Positions 1 through 8,249 of a stretch of DNA of 64,000 bases are shown in pieces; positions within the stretch are counted from its first letter, which is position 1; each line of letters opens with the position of its first letter. Under the pieces are notes generated by a model that saw only the letters and a program-made list of their open reading frames with translations, was not told the origin of the DNA and did not search any database. Made by a program: the position numbers and the translations under genes. Location: assembly GCF_023333585.1 (NCBI RefSeq), contig NZ_JAIQZN010000027.1:1-64000 (forward strand). The letters are read 5' to 3'. The stretch comes from Argonema antarcticum A004/B2. GTDB lineage: Bacteria > Cyanobacteriota > Cyanobacteriia > Cyanobacteriales > Aerosakkonemataceae.

Positions 1-77
1 TCCTCCTTGTCCTCCTTGTCCCCCTTGTCCCCCTTGTCCCCCTTGTCCCCCTTGTCCCCCTTGTCCCCCTTGTCCCC
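1..77. repeat. short tandem repeat tract, 9-bp unit CCCCCTTGT
   Basis: About eight copies of a 9-bp unit (CCCCCTTGT, with CCTCCTTGT variants at the left edge) run from the window start. The same unit forms a second tract at 32233-32325. Such tracts are typical of intergenic DNA in filamentous cyanobacteria. The stretch from 78 to about 350 shows no gene that I can support. Confidence 0.9.
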
Positions 78-350
78 AACATCACCAACGGGTGAGAGAC
101 CACACCCCTACTGAGGGGCGCTTCCGTTTTTACTATGCTATTTGAGTATCGGAGCAGAAGAGCAAGGGAATAAAAATGTTATTTTTTTGAACAAAAGCAT
201 AACAAATCCTAAACAGACTGAAGATCTTCCTATTGATATCTAACCTTAAAAAAGTGAAAAACTTGTGAATATGTCAAAGGAATCAAGGGGGGAAGATAAG
301 AAAAGAGAATATTTTTTCTGCACCCTCTTCCCCTAGTCCATAGCCTAAGA

Positions 351-427
351 GTGCAGCGCGGCAGAAATAACCCACCAGGAAAGAAGTAGTTAAATGCCTA
401 ACACGCAAAGGATTTTTGACTTTTGAC
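351..427 (+). repeat. dispersed intergenic repeat, copy 1
   Basis: This stretch of about 77 bp begins GTGCAGCGCGGCA and runs into the TTTTGAC array. It recurs, inverted and slightly diverged, at 18968-19042, where it again ends beside TTTTGAC/AAAAGTC sequence. Both copies are intergenic and non-coding. It may be a small non-autonomous element or a repeat spread by recombination. Confidence 0.7.
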
Positions 428-462
428 TTTTGACTTTTGACTTTTGACTTTTGACTTTTGAC
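414..462. repeat. heptamer tandem repeat (TTTTGAC)7
   Basis: Seven consecutive TTTTGAC units lie just past the stop codon of the minus-strand gene at 472. The complementary heptamer AAAAGTC is repeated at 4119-4153. This is a short tandemly repeated sequence of the cyanobacterial type. Confidence 0.95.
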
Positions 463-471
463 TTCCCTTAG

Positions 472-2103
472 CTATTCCCAGTCAATTTGGAGCATCCGTT
501 GGAGGGTGCCTAAACCCAAATCTTGATGGGAGAGCGATCGGGCCTCAAACAAAGCCATCATATCTTGTAGCTGAGGATTTCCCCGCGAAGCTCCCATTAA
601 CCCCCTAGCAATCAGCACGCCACAGTAACCCTTAGTTTTCTTACACCTGCGATCCCACTTCTTACGAGCTTCTTGATGAACTGGATCGTCGTCCATAAAT
701 TCCCCGAACAGGTACATTTCCCCGTTGTTGGTCTGGATAATTCCCAAATCGTAGCTACTGTCATTAAACGGGTCTTCACCAGGATTAAAGAAAATCCCTT
801 TCACACCTCCTCCCGCCTGGATTTTTTCAATCAGGGTCTTAGCCTTGGGACGTGAGGTTTGGATCAAAATAACTGGCAATCCATCTCCCGCTGTTTCTAT
901 TTTGTCGGCCAATAGATCGTCTCCCAACGTTGTTCGCAGATGCTCCACCGTCTCCCAGGACACCATACCAATGCTGAGGAAGGAATTTTCCGGCACCAAA
1001 TCATCTCTGAGAGTCGGCATAGCTTTCCTAGAAAGCAACTGCTCATCTTCCTCATCTTCTAATTCAATCATCTCGAACAGTTCCTTTGACACTTCAGGCA
1101 GTGTTGTCACCTTGACAGATGCCATTTGGGTGGTGTCGGAATCTTCAGGTATGGGAATGCGATAGCGACTGTTGAGATTAGGGAACATCTCGCTGGCGAG
1201 TTGGCGGTGGGAAGCGCGAAGAAAGCGATTCAAAGCTTCCAGAGCGATTAAAACGACGAGTGCTTCTTCTTCAAATAAAGAAGAGCGCAAACCTTCTAGT
1301 GGGTGGATGTTGCCAAAATTAGGCTCGATTTCTGAGGCTGGCAGATCGGCTAAATTGATATCTTCATCTTCTTCTGCCTCACCAGGTAGATCGAAGGTGA
1401 CAAACAGACAATCTTGGGCCAGGAAAGCGTCTTCGAGTTTATCTAAAGATTCTTCTTCTTGCAAAACAGAGGCGCGAAACCGCTTGAGGGAATCGAGAGA
1501 GCGATAGAACAGAATTCCGTACTCCATCCCTGACATCCCCATCACAGAGGCATAGAGGGTGCCGATGTCCCAACGATTCAGTTCGATTGCGACAATTTGA
1601 TGCTCTTCGAGAAAGTCCCAAGCAGCCGTGTCCCAAAAGTTGTATGCTGCCTTCATCAATCGCTCTGCGTACTGGGGCGGTAATTGAGGCGGTTGGGTGC
1701 TGGCATTTTCTTGAAATTCCCGAAACAGTTCGTCAATCAGGGGCAGTGTTGGTACGTAGTCAATGGCAATACCCATGTCTTGGAGTACGCCGCGCAGAAA
1801 AAACTGGATCTCGCGATCGCACACTACTATTTTCTGGGGTCGAGCTGGTTTGACTGGCCCTTGAGGATATTCCATCGCTCGCAGTAAGGTACGTACAATC
1901 GCTTCGGGGCCAGATTCTGGTCTTACCATATCGATGCCGCGAACAACTCCTTGGGAACCATCTACCCATACGATACATTCGCCTTTTCCTTCACTATCCG
2001 ATTCGTCACTTGATGATAGCGGACGGCGATCGCCTTCCCAAACGCTGGGAATTTGGTTTAATTGTTTTAAGCGGCGACGGGTAGAACGATTGAGAGTTGT
2101 CAT
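472..2103 (-). CDS. conserved cyanobacterial protein of unknown function (possibly DUF6930)
   Basis: This 543-residue soluble protein has no signal peptide or membrane segment. The N-terminus is basic (STRRRLKQLNQIPSVWEGDRR). It is followed by a region around residues 40-130 (VWVDGSQGVVRGIDMVRPES, then KIVVCDREIQFFLRG) that reads like a folded alpha/beta domain. A very acidic stretch (EEDEDINLADL, ELEDEEDEQ) lies in the middle. I recognise it from memory as a widespread cyanobacterial family, possibly the one labelled DUF6930, but cannot confirm that. No catalytic motif is evident. The start is the ATG at 2103. The gene stands alone, with a heptamer repeat array directly after its stop. Confidence 0.75.
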   Translation of the reverse strand: MTTLNRSTRRRLKQLNQIPSVWEGDRRPLSSSDESDSEGKGECIVWVDGSQGVVRGIDMVRPESGPEAIVRTLLRAMEYPQGPVKPARPQKIVVCDREIQFFLRGVLQDMGIAIDYVPTLPLIDELFREFQENASTQPPQLPPQYAERLMKAAYNFWDTAAWDFLEEHQIVAIELNRWDIGTLYASVMGMSGMEYGILFYRSLDSLKRFRASVLQEEESLDKLEDAFLAQDCLFVTFDLPGEAEEDEDINLADLPASEIEPNFGNIHPLEGLRSSLFEEEALVVLIALEALNRFLRASHRQLASEMFPNLNSRYRIPIPEDSDTTQMASVKVTTLPEVSKELFEMIELEDEEDEQLLSRKAMPTLRDDLVPENSFLSIGMVSWETVEHLRTTLGDDLLADKIETAGDGLPVILIQTSRPKAKTLIEKIQAGGGVKGIFFNPGEDPFNDSSYDLGIIQTNNGEMYLFGEFMDDDPVHQEARKKWDRRCKKTKGYCGVLIARGLMGASRGNPQLQDMMALFEARSLSHQDLGLGTLQRMLQIDWE

Positions 2104-2180
2104 AGACTAGGCCGATACAAATAAAATTTAGGAGCTTGCGGTTTCGGTATTTATACTGATGGTGATATCCCCCATCCCTA

Positions 2181-2265
2181 TAAAGGCAGAGGCTTCCTTA
2201 TCTCACGATAAGGCATTCCTGCTTCTTAGGGTGTCTACCTTGAAGTCAAGAATCCTCTTGAGGCG
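2181..2265. other. hairpin-rich intergenic stretch
   Basis: Several short inverted repeats follow each other here: CCTTATC/GATAAGG at 2196-2213, and CTTGA/TCAAG-type arms near 2239-2265. The layout resembles a decayed end of an IS200/IS605 element, but there is no transposase remnant. It could equally be the 5' region of the next gene. Confidence 0.25.
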
Positions 2266-2329
2266 TATAAAATGGACTTAAAGGCAAAAACTCGTCGATG
2301 TTAATCGGCATAAGGAGTCGTGGAAACCT

Positions 2330-2686
2330 ATGACATCAGCAACTCAGTCTCAGCAAAAGGGTATTCAGATCACGGAATCTGCCGTCCGACAAGTGGGATT
2401 TTTGCGGGAAAAACAAGGAAAAGACCTTTACTTAAGGGTAGGCGTGCGCCAAGGCGGCTGTTCTGGGATGTCATACATGATGGATTTTATAGACCCCAGT
2501 AGCATTAGACCCGATGATGATGTTTTTGACCATGATGGCTTCCAGTTGGTTTGCGATCGCAAAAGCCTTCTTTATCTATACGGTCTCGTGCTTGACTACA
2601 GCGATGCTATGATTGGCGGTGGCTTTCAATTCACCAACCCGAATGCCAGTCAAACCTGTGGCTGTGGCAAGTCTTTTGCTGTCTGA
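2330..2686 (+). CDS. sufA: A-type iron-sulfur cluster carrier (SufA/IscA/HesB family)
   Basis: A 118-residue protein of the HesB/IscA fold. The three conserved cysteines that bind a cluster or iron are present: one in the GGCSGMSY segment and two in the C-terminal CGCGKSF segment. Members accept Fe-S clusters from the SUF scaffold and pass them to apoproteins in the cytoplasm. Length and ends are normal for the family. The ATG at 2330 follows an AAGGAG ribosome-binding site at a slightly long distance (about 12 nt). The symbol sufA is used because cyanobacteria rely mainly on SUF; iscA is equally possible from sequence alone. It is monocistronic, with a likely terminator at 2770. Confidence 0.92.
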   Translation: MTSATQSQQKGIQITESAVRQVGFLREKQGKDLYLRVGVRQGGCSGMSYMMDFIDPSSIRPDDDVFDHDGFQLVCDRKSLLYLYGLVLDYSDAMIGGGFQFTNPNASQTCGCGKSFAV

Positions 2687-2769
2687 GTACCCAGGTTGAG
2701 AGCGGGTGGATTCCAATGCGGTCAAAAATACGCCGCGATTAGAAATCGCCCCTACACAAATTTATATAT

Positions 2770-2796
2770 AGCCTGCTCTCGTCAGGCTTTGTTTGT
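2770..2796 (+). terminator. probable terminator after the A-type carrier gene
   Basis: A hairpin with arms AGCCTG and CAGGCT is followed by TTTGTTTGTG. It is placed about 85 bp after the stop of the Fe-S carrier gene and before the TPR gene. Confidence 0.5.
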
Positions 2797-2853
2797 GTAG
2801 CCCCAGCATCAAAGGCTCCGGGCGATCTGCTTTGATTAATTTTTTATTGGGAA

Positions 2854-3282
2854 ATGATGACTCAAGAATCGATTGAAGATCTTTTTGAATCTAGTCTCGA
2901 ACGCTACAAAGCAGGAGTTGGGCCGGAAACGCTCATTCCCGTTTTTAAAGATATTTGCGATCGCGCTCCGAAAAATAGTGCCGCTTGGACTTGTTTAGCT
3001 TGGTTGTACCTGTTACAAAACCAACCCAATCAGGCTTACAAAGCCGCTCAAAAGGCAGTTAAATTAAGTCCGCAAGACCCACAAGCACGGATCAATATGG
3101 CATCTGCCATGCTGGAAACCAATCAAACTGGTGTGCGCCAACAAATCGAACTTGTCAAGCAGGTGCTGGGCTTCGATGCTGAGTTGCGTCGCGAGATCCA
3201 GGAAAATGTTGAAGAAGGTTTAAGTAGAAAACCGGATTGGAACAGTCTCAAACGCATTCACAACTGGCTGTTTGGCTCTTAG
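2854..3282 (+). CDS. TPR-repeat protein
   Basis: A 142-residue protein with tetratricopeptide-type helices over residues 15-95. The clearest repeat is the segment AWTCLAWLYLLQNQPNQAYK followed by KAVKLSPQDPQARINMASAM. TPR proteins act as docking platforms in complexes, so a specific partner cannot be named. The C-terminus (SRKPDWNSLKRIHNWLFGS) is conserved-looking but not a domain I know. Two adjacent ATG codons (2854 and 2857) can start it. It is on the same strand as the carrier gene, about 165 bp away, so co-transcription is uncertain. Confidence 0.8.
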   Translation: MMTQESIEDLFESSLERYKAGVGPETLIPVFKDICDRAPKNSAAWTCLAWLYLLQNQPNQAYKAAQKAVKLSPQDPQARINMASAMLETNQTGVRQQIELVKQVLGFDAELRREIQENVEEGLSRKPDWNSLKRIHNWLFGS

Positions 3283-3445
3283 GCCGCTCATTTTTACAGG
3301 GAGAACTTTTCAGTTCTTAATATTTATTGATATAACTTTATGTTATATCCGTAAATCTAATGATAAGATTTTCAGAACTCGATGATTAGTTATTTTGATA
3401 GCTAATCGTCAAATCACTTTTTTAAAGGAAAGGAGTTTGAAAATC

Positions 3446-3640
3446 ATGAATAGCGATAAAGTGGTCGTCAAGCCGGAAACTCGGAATCACAAAGGTTTTT
3501 TTGTCCAGGAAACTGACTATAAGTTAATGGAAATCGATCGGTCTGGTTGGGCTTTGATCTGCATCGATGATGCTACTTGCCACTACGTAGACCCGGAAGA
3601 TTTGCAAATTACCGACGAGTCTGGTGTCGCCCAGGATTGA
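3446..3640 (+). CDS. small conserved hypothetical protein
   Basis: A 64-residue acidic protein starting MNSDKVVVKPETRNHKG. The ATG at 3446 is chosen over an upstream non-ATG start because an AAAGGAG ribosome-binding site lies just before it (3427-3434). The sequence (ETDYKLMEIDRSGWALICID, then HYVDPEDLQI) looks like a compact beta-rich fold with no cysteine pairs or membrane segment. I do not recognise a function. Confidence 0.65.
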   Translation: MNSDKVVVKPETRNHKGFFVQETDYKLMEIDRSGWALICIDDATCHYVDPEDLQITDESGVAQD

Positions 3641-3721
3641 TCTGATGACATTGCCAGACTCTATCATATTTTATGCGGGCGGCTGTACTGATTTCAAGTG
3701 CAGCCACATTTTTATTAGGCC

Positions 3722-3795
3722 ATTAGTGATTAGTGATTGGTCATTGGTCATTGGTCATTGGTCATTAGTCATTGGTCATTGGTCATTAGTCATTG
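3722..3795. repeat. heptamer tandem repeat (TCATTGG/TCATTAG)
   Basis: Around nine units of TCATTGG, with TCATTAG and TGATTAG variants, lie between two small genes. An apparent open frame through it is only the translation of the repeat. Confidence 0.9.
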
Positions 3796-3868
3796 TAAAA
3801 CAGTCAACAACTGACGGAGGATGAATGATAATAGCAAATGAAAAATGACAAGAGACAACTGACAAAAA

Positions 3869-4165
3869 ATGAAAGATAAATTGCTAAATTGGCTCAACGT
3901 GGCTTTAATGTGGGATTTTTTCCTGGTTTTGAGCGGTTTTTTGTGGTTTGCGATCGCACTTCTAGGTAAAGCTGCTGGTGTTCCCCTGGGTTTCGACCTT
4001 TGGCATAGACTTTGGGAACCCCTATTTACCCCAGCGATTGGTATTCTGATGGCAGGTGCCATTCTCAGTGGAGTTACCAGTTGGATTTCCAAACGCCTCA
4101 ACTCAAAGAAGGGGCTAGAAAAGTCAAAAGTCAAAAGTCAAAAGTCAAAAGTCAATAGGGGCTAG
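3869..4165 (+). CDS. small two-span membrane protein
   Basis: A 98-residue protein with two hydrophobic segments, residues 12-33 (MWDFFLVLSGFLWFAIALLG) and about 50-72 (TPAIGILMAGAILSGVTSWI). No known domain is recognised. The last 17 or so residues (EKSKVKSQKSKV) are encoded by the AAAAGTC heptamer array, so the native C-terminus has probably been extended by repeat growth. An older stop may have been lost. It is placed alone between a repeat tract and the convergent epimerase gene. Confidence 0.6.
   Translation: MKDKLLNWLNVALMWDFFLVLSGFLWFAIALLGKAAGVPLGFDLWHRLWEPLFTPAIGILMAGAILSGVTSWISKRLNSKKGLEKSKVKSQKSKVNRG
4119..4153. repeat. heptamer tandem repeat (AAAAGTC)5 inside a coding end
   Basis: Five perfect AAAAGTC units overlap the 3' end of the small membrane-protein gene and supply its C-terminal codons. 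This is the reverse complement of a permutation of the TTTTGAC array at 414-462. Confidence 0.9.
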
Positions 4166-4200
4166 GGACTAGGGGAAGAGGGGAAATAAGTCGGGATATC

Positions 4201-5124
4201 CTACGAGGTCAAAATGTTTTGCAAAGCTAGCTTCAACTTAGGATATTGATATTCAAAGCCAGACTGCAAAGTACGTTTAGGCAAAACCTGCTGACCTTCC
4301 AAAACCACGACAGCAGCATCTCCCAATAGAACTTCTAAAGCAAAACCAGGTACAGGTAGCCAAGAAGGACGCTTGAGAACTTGCCCTAAAGTGTGGGAGA
4401 ACTCAGCCATACGCACAGGATTGGGGGCCGTAGCATTGAAGACGCCCTCAAGGTCGGGACGGCGCAGGGAGGACAAAATTAGGTTAACGAGGTCTTCGCG
4501 ATCGATCCAAGAAAACCACTGACGACCGCTGCCAATCGGCCCACCAGCAAACAGTTTAAATGGAGGTAGCATTTTGGCGATCGCACCTCCCATCCCCAAA
4601 ACAATCCCAACGCGCAGAATTACCAATCGAACACCCAACGCTTTTACTTTTTGAGCTTCAGTTTCCCAAGTTTTGCAAACAGAAGCCAGAAAACCATCAC
4701 CAGCCGGACTGGTTTCATCAAAAGTAGCCGTTTCGCTAGTGCCATAGTAGCCGATCGCTGAAGGATTCACCAACACCGTCGGTTTCGGATTAGCCTGAGA
4801 AATTGCCTCCACAATTTTTTGGGTGCCAATCTTACGGCTATCCATAATCGCTTCCTTGCGTTCTGGCGTCCAGCGACCTTCCGCCAGGGATTCCCCAGCC
4901 AGATTTACCACCCCATCACAACCGGATATACTTTTTTGCCACTCACCCGATTCCCTTGGCGTATAAGCAACGATTTCCACATTCGGAAAGTTATTGCTAG
5001 GAAAAACTTTCCTAGCACGTTCTGGGTTGCGAGTCAAGACCAACACCCTATTTCCTTCAGCGTGCAGCCGCTCTACCAAGCGACTGCCGACAAATCCTGT
5101 TGCACCCGTAATCGCTACTTTCAT
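4201..5124 (-). CDS. TIGR01777-type NAD(P)-binding epimerase
   Basis: A 307-residue extended SDR protein. The N-terminal dinucleotide-binding motif is TGATGFVGSRL. A YYGTSETATFDE segment around residue 150 carries the family's SAIGYYG signature. The C-terminal DUF1731-like tail (LLGDAAVVVLEGQQVLPKR) is intact. These proteins are called sugar-nucleotide epimerases or, in cyanobacteria, SulA-like division inhibitors; their substrate is not settled. Length is normal. The ATG at 5124 gives the expected MKVAITGATG start. It is convergent with the small membrane-protein gene and about 60 bp from the stop of the MATE gene, which could be in the same transcript. Confidence 0.88.
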   Translation of the reverse strand: MKVAITGATGFVGSRLVERLHAEGNRVLVLTRNPERARKVFPSNNFPNVEIVAYTPRESGEWQKSISGCDGVVNLAGESLAEGRWTPERKEAIMDSRKIGTQKIVEAISQANPKPTVLVNPSAIGYYGTSETATFDETSPAGDGFLASVCKTWETEAQKVKALGVRLVILRVGIVLGMGGAIAKMLPPFKLFAGGPIGSGRQWFSWIDREDLVNLILSSLRRPDLEGVFNATAPNPVRMAEFSHTLGQVLKRPSWLPVPGFALEVLLGDAAVVVLEGQQVLPKRTLQSGFEYQYPKLKLALQNILTS

Positions 5125-5187
5125 CTGTCGCCGTAAGCCATACCATTAGATAAGAGCATAGCGGTTAATGAACCGCATGAATCGTTC

Positions 5188-6645
5188 TTAGTATATGCGA
5201 TCGCTCTCTGGTTCCCGATCCGAAGTTACCTCAACAAAACTCGCATTTTCTTTAAAAGCAGGCATAAATTCGGCAGAACCTGCTTCAAAAAGCGGAACCG
5301 AGACACTATCATTCCCAATATCGCTGACAAACGTCCTGGGTACTTGTACCGCAAATATCAGCATTCTGAATGCTAGAAACACAGACAAAGACAACCACAA
5401 AATATGGTTGCTGTGATACTTCCAAGCAGCAATAGCAGCAGGCGTAAATGCCACAATAATAGAGATTAAACTAGCATTGCGGAGCGTATGCCCTTCTGCT
5501 AAACCCAAGAAGTACCCTTCCAGCATAAAACCAATTGAACTGAAGCCCAAGACCAGCAGTAACCAAGGAACGTAAACACTAATCTCGTTAGTGACTTCGG
5601 TATGGTTGGTCAACAGGCCAAAAATAGTCTTAGGAAATAGAGTAGGCACGCCAGAAAAGGTAAGTCCCACCACCAGGCTAGTTACTACAGAAATGGCAAC
5701 AAGAGGAAATAACTTTTCGGTAGTTCCTTTCCCTTTAAAGTTTCCCGTCAGGGTTTCTGTGCCAAATCCCAATCCTTCAACAAAATAGTAACTCAAGCCG
5801 AATATCTGTAAAAGCAAAGCATTTTCAGCATAAACAATCGTGCCCATCCCTGCTGCCTGATAGTTAAACACGAGGAAAGCAAAGAGAGTAATGAAATTGC
5901 TCACCAAAATGTTTCCATTCAGGGTCAAAGTAGCTTTAAAAGCTGAGGTGTCCCAAATTTTTCCAGCTACGGCTCTTATCTCTTGCCACTTGATTTCTGT
6001 GCAGAAAAAAGTCAATCCTATTAACAAGGCCAGATACTGGCTGATAGCATAGGACGCTCCAGCTCCAGTACTTTCCCAGCCCAAACGGACAATAAAGAGG
6101 TAATCGAGTGCGATTTTGGCAGCATTACCAGCGACAGACAATACCACAACCAAGCCATTTTTTTCCCGTCCCAGAAACCAACCAATGACGACAAAGTTGA
6201 GTAAAATGGCAGGGGCTCCCCAAATCTGGGTGTGGAAATAGGCCATGCCTGCAGCTTTCACGTCTGGCTCGACATCTCTGAGCAGGGCAAACCCCAGATC
6301 TCCCAAAGGGTACTGCAATAGCACGATCGCAATTCCCAGTGCGATCGCAATTAAACCATTACGCAGTACCACCAATAGGACAGCCTCGCGGTCATCTCTT
6401 CCCACAGCTTGAGCTGTTACCCCAGTGGTGCCCATTCTTAAAAAGATTAGCACCATGTAGACGAGGTTAAGCAGATTGCCCGCTAGGGCGACTCCAGCTA
6501 AGTGGTGGATTGCTGGGAGATGTCCCAGGAAGATGACACTGCTTAAATTGGCCAGTGGCACCATAATATTCGACAGGACGTTTGCTAGAGCCAGTCGGAA
6601 GAAGCGCGGCACAAAGTCATACTGGTTTGACAGCGTAAGCTTCAT
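5188..6645 (-). CDS. MATE family efflux transporter (GntT-like)
   Basis: A 485-residue polytopic inner-membrane protein with about 12 hydrophobic segments in two MATE halves. MATE proteins expel cationic or organic compounds using Na+ or H+ gradients. The N-terminal part (FLRMGTTGVTAQAVGRDD) strongly resembles the subgroup that NCBI names after GntT of the guanitoxin cluster. That naming is from memory, and no guanitoxin enzymes are here. The start is set at the ATG at 6645 (MKLTLSNQYD), the point where the family begins; a TTG at 6672 would add nine residues. The gene is the natural exporter candidate for the methyltransferase/Rieske block next to it. No key motif appears broken. Confidence 0.9.
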   Translation of the reverse strand: MKLTLSNQYDFVPRFFRLALANVLSNIMVPLANLSSVIFLGHLPAIHHLAGVALAGNLLNLVYMVLIFLRMGTTGVTAQAVGRDDREAVLLVVLRNGLIAIALGIAIVLLQYPLGDLGFALLRDVEPDVKAAGMAYFHTQIWGAPAILLNFVVIGWFLGREKNGLVVVLSVAGNAAKIALDYLFIVRLGWESTGAGASYAISQYLALLIGLTFFCTEIKWQEIRAVAGKIWDTSAFKATLTLNGNILVSNFITLFAFLVFNYQAAGMGTIVYAENALLLQIFGLSYYFVEGLGFGTETLTGNFKGKGTTEKLFPLVAISVVTSLVVGLTFSGVPTLFPKTIFGLLTNHTEVTNEISVYVPWLLLVLGFSSIGFMLEGYFLGLAEGHTLRNASLISIIVAFTPAAIAAWKYHSNHILWLSLSVFLAFRMLIFAVQVPRTFVSDIGNDSVSVPLFEAGSAEFMPAFKENASFVEVTSDREPESDRIY

Positions 6646-6786
6646 AGATTCACTCAAATTTTTACTCTCCAAAATCTCGGCTCAAACAGCTTCTGCTTTT
6701 TACATTACTTTACATTATTTTTAGCATGAAGGCTTGCTTTTGGTCTGAACTATAACCAAAGGACTAAGTTTAGCCATAACTTTCTT

Positions 6787-6946
6787 ATATCATGTCCGGT
6801 GGCATCGGTTGTCTAAAAAAAATAACTCTCTTATCTGTGTTCATCTGTGTTCATCTGTCTTCATCTGTGGTTAAAATTTAACCAACGATGACAACAGACA
6901 ATTTCTCGCATCACGCTTACGCTACCGATGCAACCGGACATGATAT
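6787..6946. mobile_element. 160-bp MITE-like element, family A, intact copy
   Basis: The element has 23-bp terminal inverted repeats (6787-6809 and 6924-6946) that match with one mismatch and start ATATCATGTCCGGT. The interior carries an A-run and tandem TTCATCTGTG units. No open frame is present. A partner lacking the right terminal repeat lies at 10787-10930. It is followed after 4 bp by a family B element. Confidence 0.75.
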
Positions 6947-6950
6947 TACT

Positions 6951-7046
6951 TACAGCGCCTTTCAGATGAGTAGGTACGCGAAACCGGGTTTCTTCAAGAA
7001 ACCCGGTTTCTAACAGCGTACTTCATAAGGGCTGCAAGCCGCTGTA
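6951..7046. mobile_element. 96-bp MITE-like element, family B, copy 1
   Basis: Terminal inverted repeats of 15 bp (TACAGCGCCTTTCAG against CTGCAAGCCGCTGTA, two mismatches) enclose a strong internal palindrome (GAAACCGGGTTTCTT...AAGAAACCCGGTTTC). A second copy of exactly 96 bp is at 10691-10786, a diverged copy at 49226-49323 and a right-end fragment near 45689-45717. It is non-coding. Confidence 0.8.
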
Positions 7047-7136
7047 GTATCCTAAGAACACCAATTCAGTAATGTTTGGTAATGTGTTTTTACCCATATC
7101 ATTACTGAACCAGTGTTCTAGAAATGAAAAGTTTAG

Positions 7137-8171
7137 TTATTTCACAGGTGCTAATTCCATCCCACTAACGGGAGTTCCAGCCGAGATAGTGCGTACCCAT
7201 TCAAAGCCTGCTTTTTCAAAGATTTCCTTAAATTCTGCCTCAGTACGTGCCTTACCGTTGCCAATGGTCATCACCTCTAAATCTAACCATTTGACCCAGT
7301 GAAACTCATCTCCGGTCGGCACAATAGAATCAATTACCAGCAACTTAGCGTTGTCAGCCATCCCACGGCGAATGCTGCTGAGTAGTGCGATCGCACTCTC
7401 ATCGCTGCAATCAATAATAGTGTATGAAATCGTGTAGAGATCCGCACCTGCCGGTATGGATTCAAACATATCTCCACCTACCCGTTCGCAGCGATCGGCT
7501 ACGCCCTGTTGTGCGAGGAAATCGGCAGCTTGCTCAATCGCTTGTGGCAAATCGAACAGAACACCCTGTAAGTGAGGATTTGCTTTCAAAATTTCTGCAA
7601 TCAGCCCGCCTTGACCGCCCGCCAAGTCTACTACTTTAGTAAAACCGGAAAAGTCATACTCTTTAATCAACGGGATGTGATAGTTCCTCGTCAGACCAAC
7701 CATCCCCTTATTAAAGAGTTCTCCAGCTTCAGGATCTCGATCGAAATATTCATATAGCGCATCGATCTGATAAACCTTTTTAACAGCGGGTTCACCATTT
7801 TTAACCGAGTGCATCTGTTCCCCAGTGAATCGCAAGTGCCAAGGTTGACAGTGCATCATGACTAAATGGCGCAGAGATTGTGGATGATCGTTACGAAGGA
7901 AATCCGCCATCGGAGTTAGCGCAAAGCTATGAGACTCAACTTCAGTAAAAATACCAACACTGGCGAGGCAGCGAAGCAATCGGTACAGCGAGGGAGCATG
8001 AGTTTCAGTAGCTTGGGCGATTTCTTCCACACTCTTCGCTTCATAGCTCATTACATCAGCAATACCCAACTTGGCAGCGGCACTGATGGCATGGTTAATC
8101 CAGAGTTTACTTGCCAGTTCGACAATAGCAAGCATCGGCGATTGGGTTTTGGTACTTGGAAAGTTGCTCAT
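7137..8171 (-). CDS. COMT/ASMT-family SAM methyltransferase, paralogue 1
   Basis: A 344-residue protein. An N-terminal winged-helix dimerisation domain (about 10-95, with the YRLLRCLASVGIFTE signature) precedes a class I SAM-binding domain (about 110-344). The SAM motif VVDLAGGQGG is intact. In the usual catalytic segment (HDWxDE), the histidine base is replaced by isoleucine: the sequence reads YTIIDCSDE. Methyl transfer by the standard general-base mechanism is therefore doubtful. The ATG at 8171 aligns with the start of paralogue 3; a GTG at 8180 is the alternative. It lies 78 bp after the paralogue 2 gene on the same strand, so they probably form a transcription unit. Confidence 0.85.
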   Translation of the reverse strand: MSNFPSTKTQSPMLAIVELASKLWINHAISAAAKLGIADVMSYEAKSVEEIAQATETHAPSLYRLLRCLASVGIFTEVESHSFALTPMADFLRNDHPQSLRHLVMMHCQPWHLRFTGEQMHSVKNGEPAVKKVYQIDALYEYFDRDPEAGELFNKGMVGLTRNYHIPLIKEYDFSGFTKVVDLAGGQGGLIAEILKANPHLQGVLFDLPQAIEQAADFLAQQGVADRCERVGGDMFESIPAGADLYTISYTIIDCSDESAIALLSSIRRGMADNAKLLVIDSIVPTGDEFHWVKWLDLEVMTIGNGKARTEAEFKEIFEKAGFEWVRTISAGTPVSGMELAPVK

Positions 8172-8249
8172 TTCGATCACACTATAAGTTTCTGGAATTT
8201 ACCCACTAAATAATAGTGGGTGCTAAAAATTGAACTTGTTTTATGATAG

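Noticed and set aside
845-1507. Plus-strand frames opposite the first gene
   Set aside because: They are serine- and arginine-rich shadows of the acidic stretches of the minus-strand gene.
3624-3824. 66-residue frame after the small protein at 3446
   Set aside because: Its second half is only the TCATTGG tandem repeat translated (VIGHWSL units).
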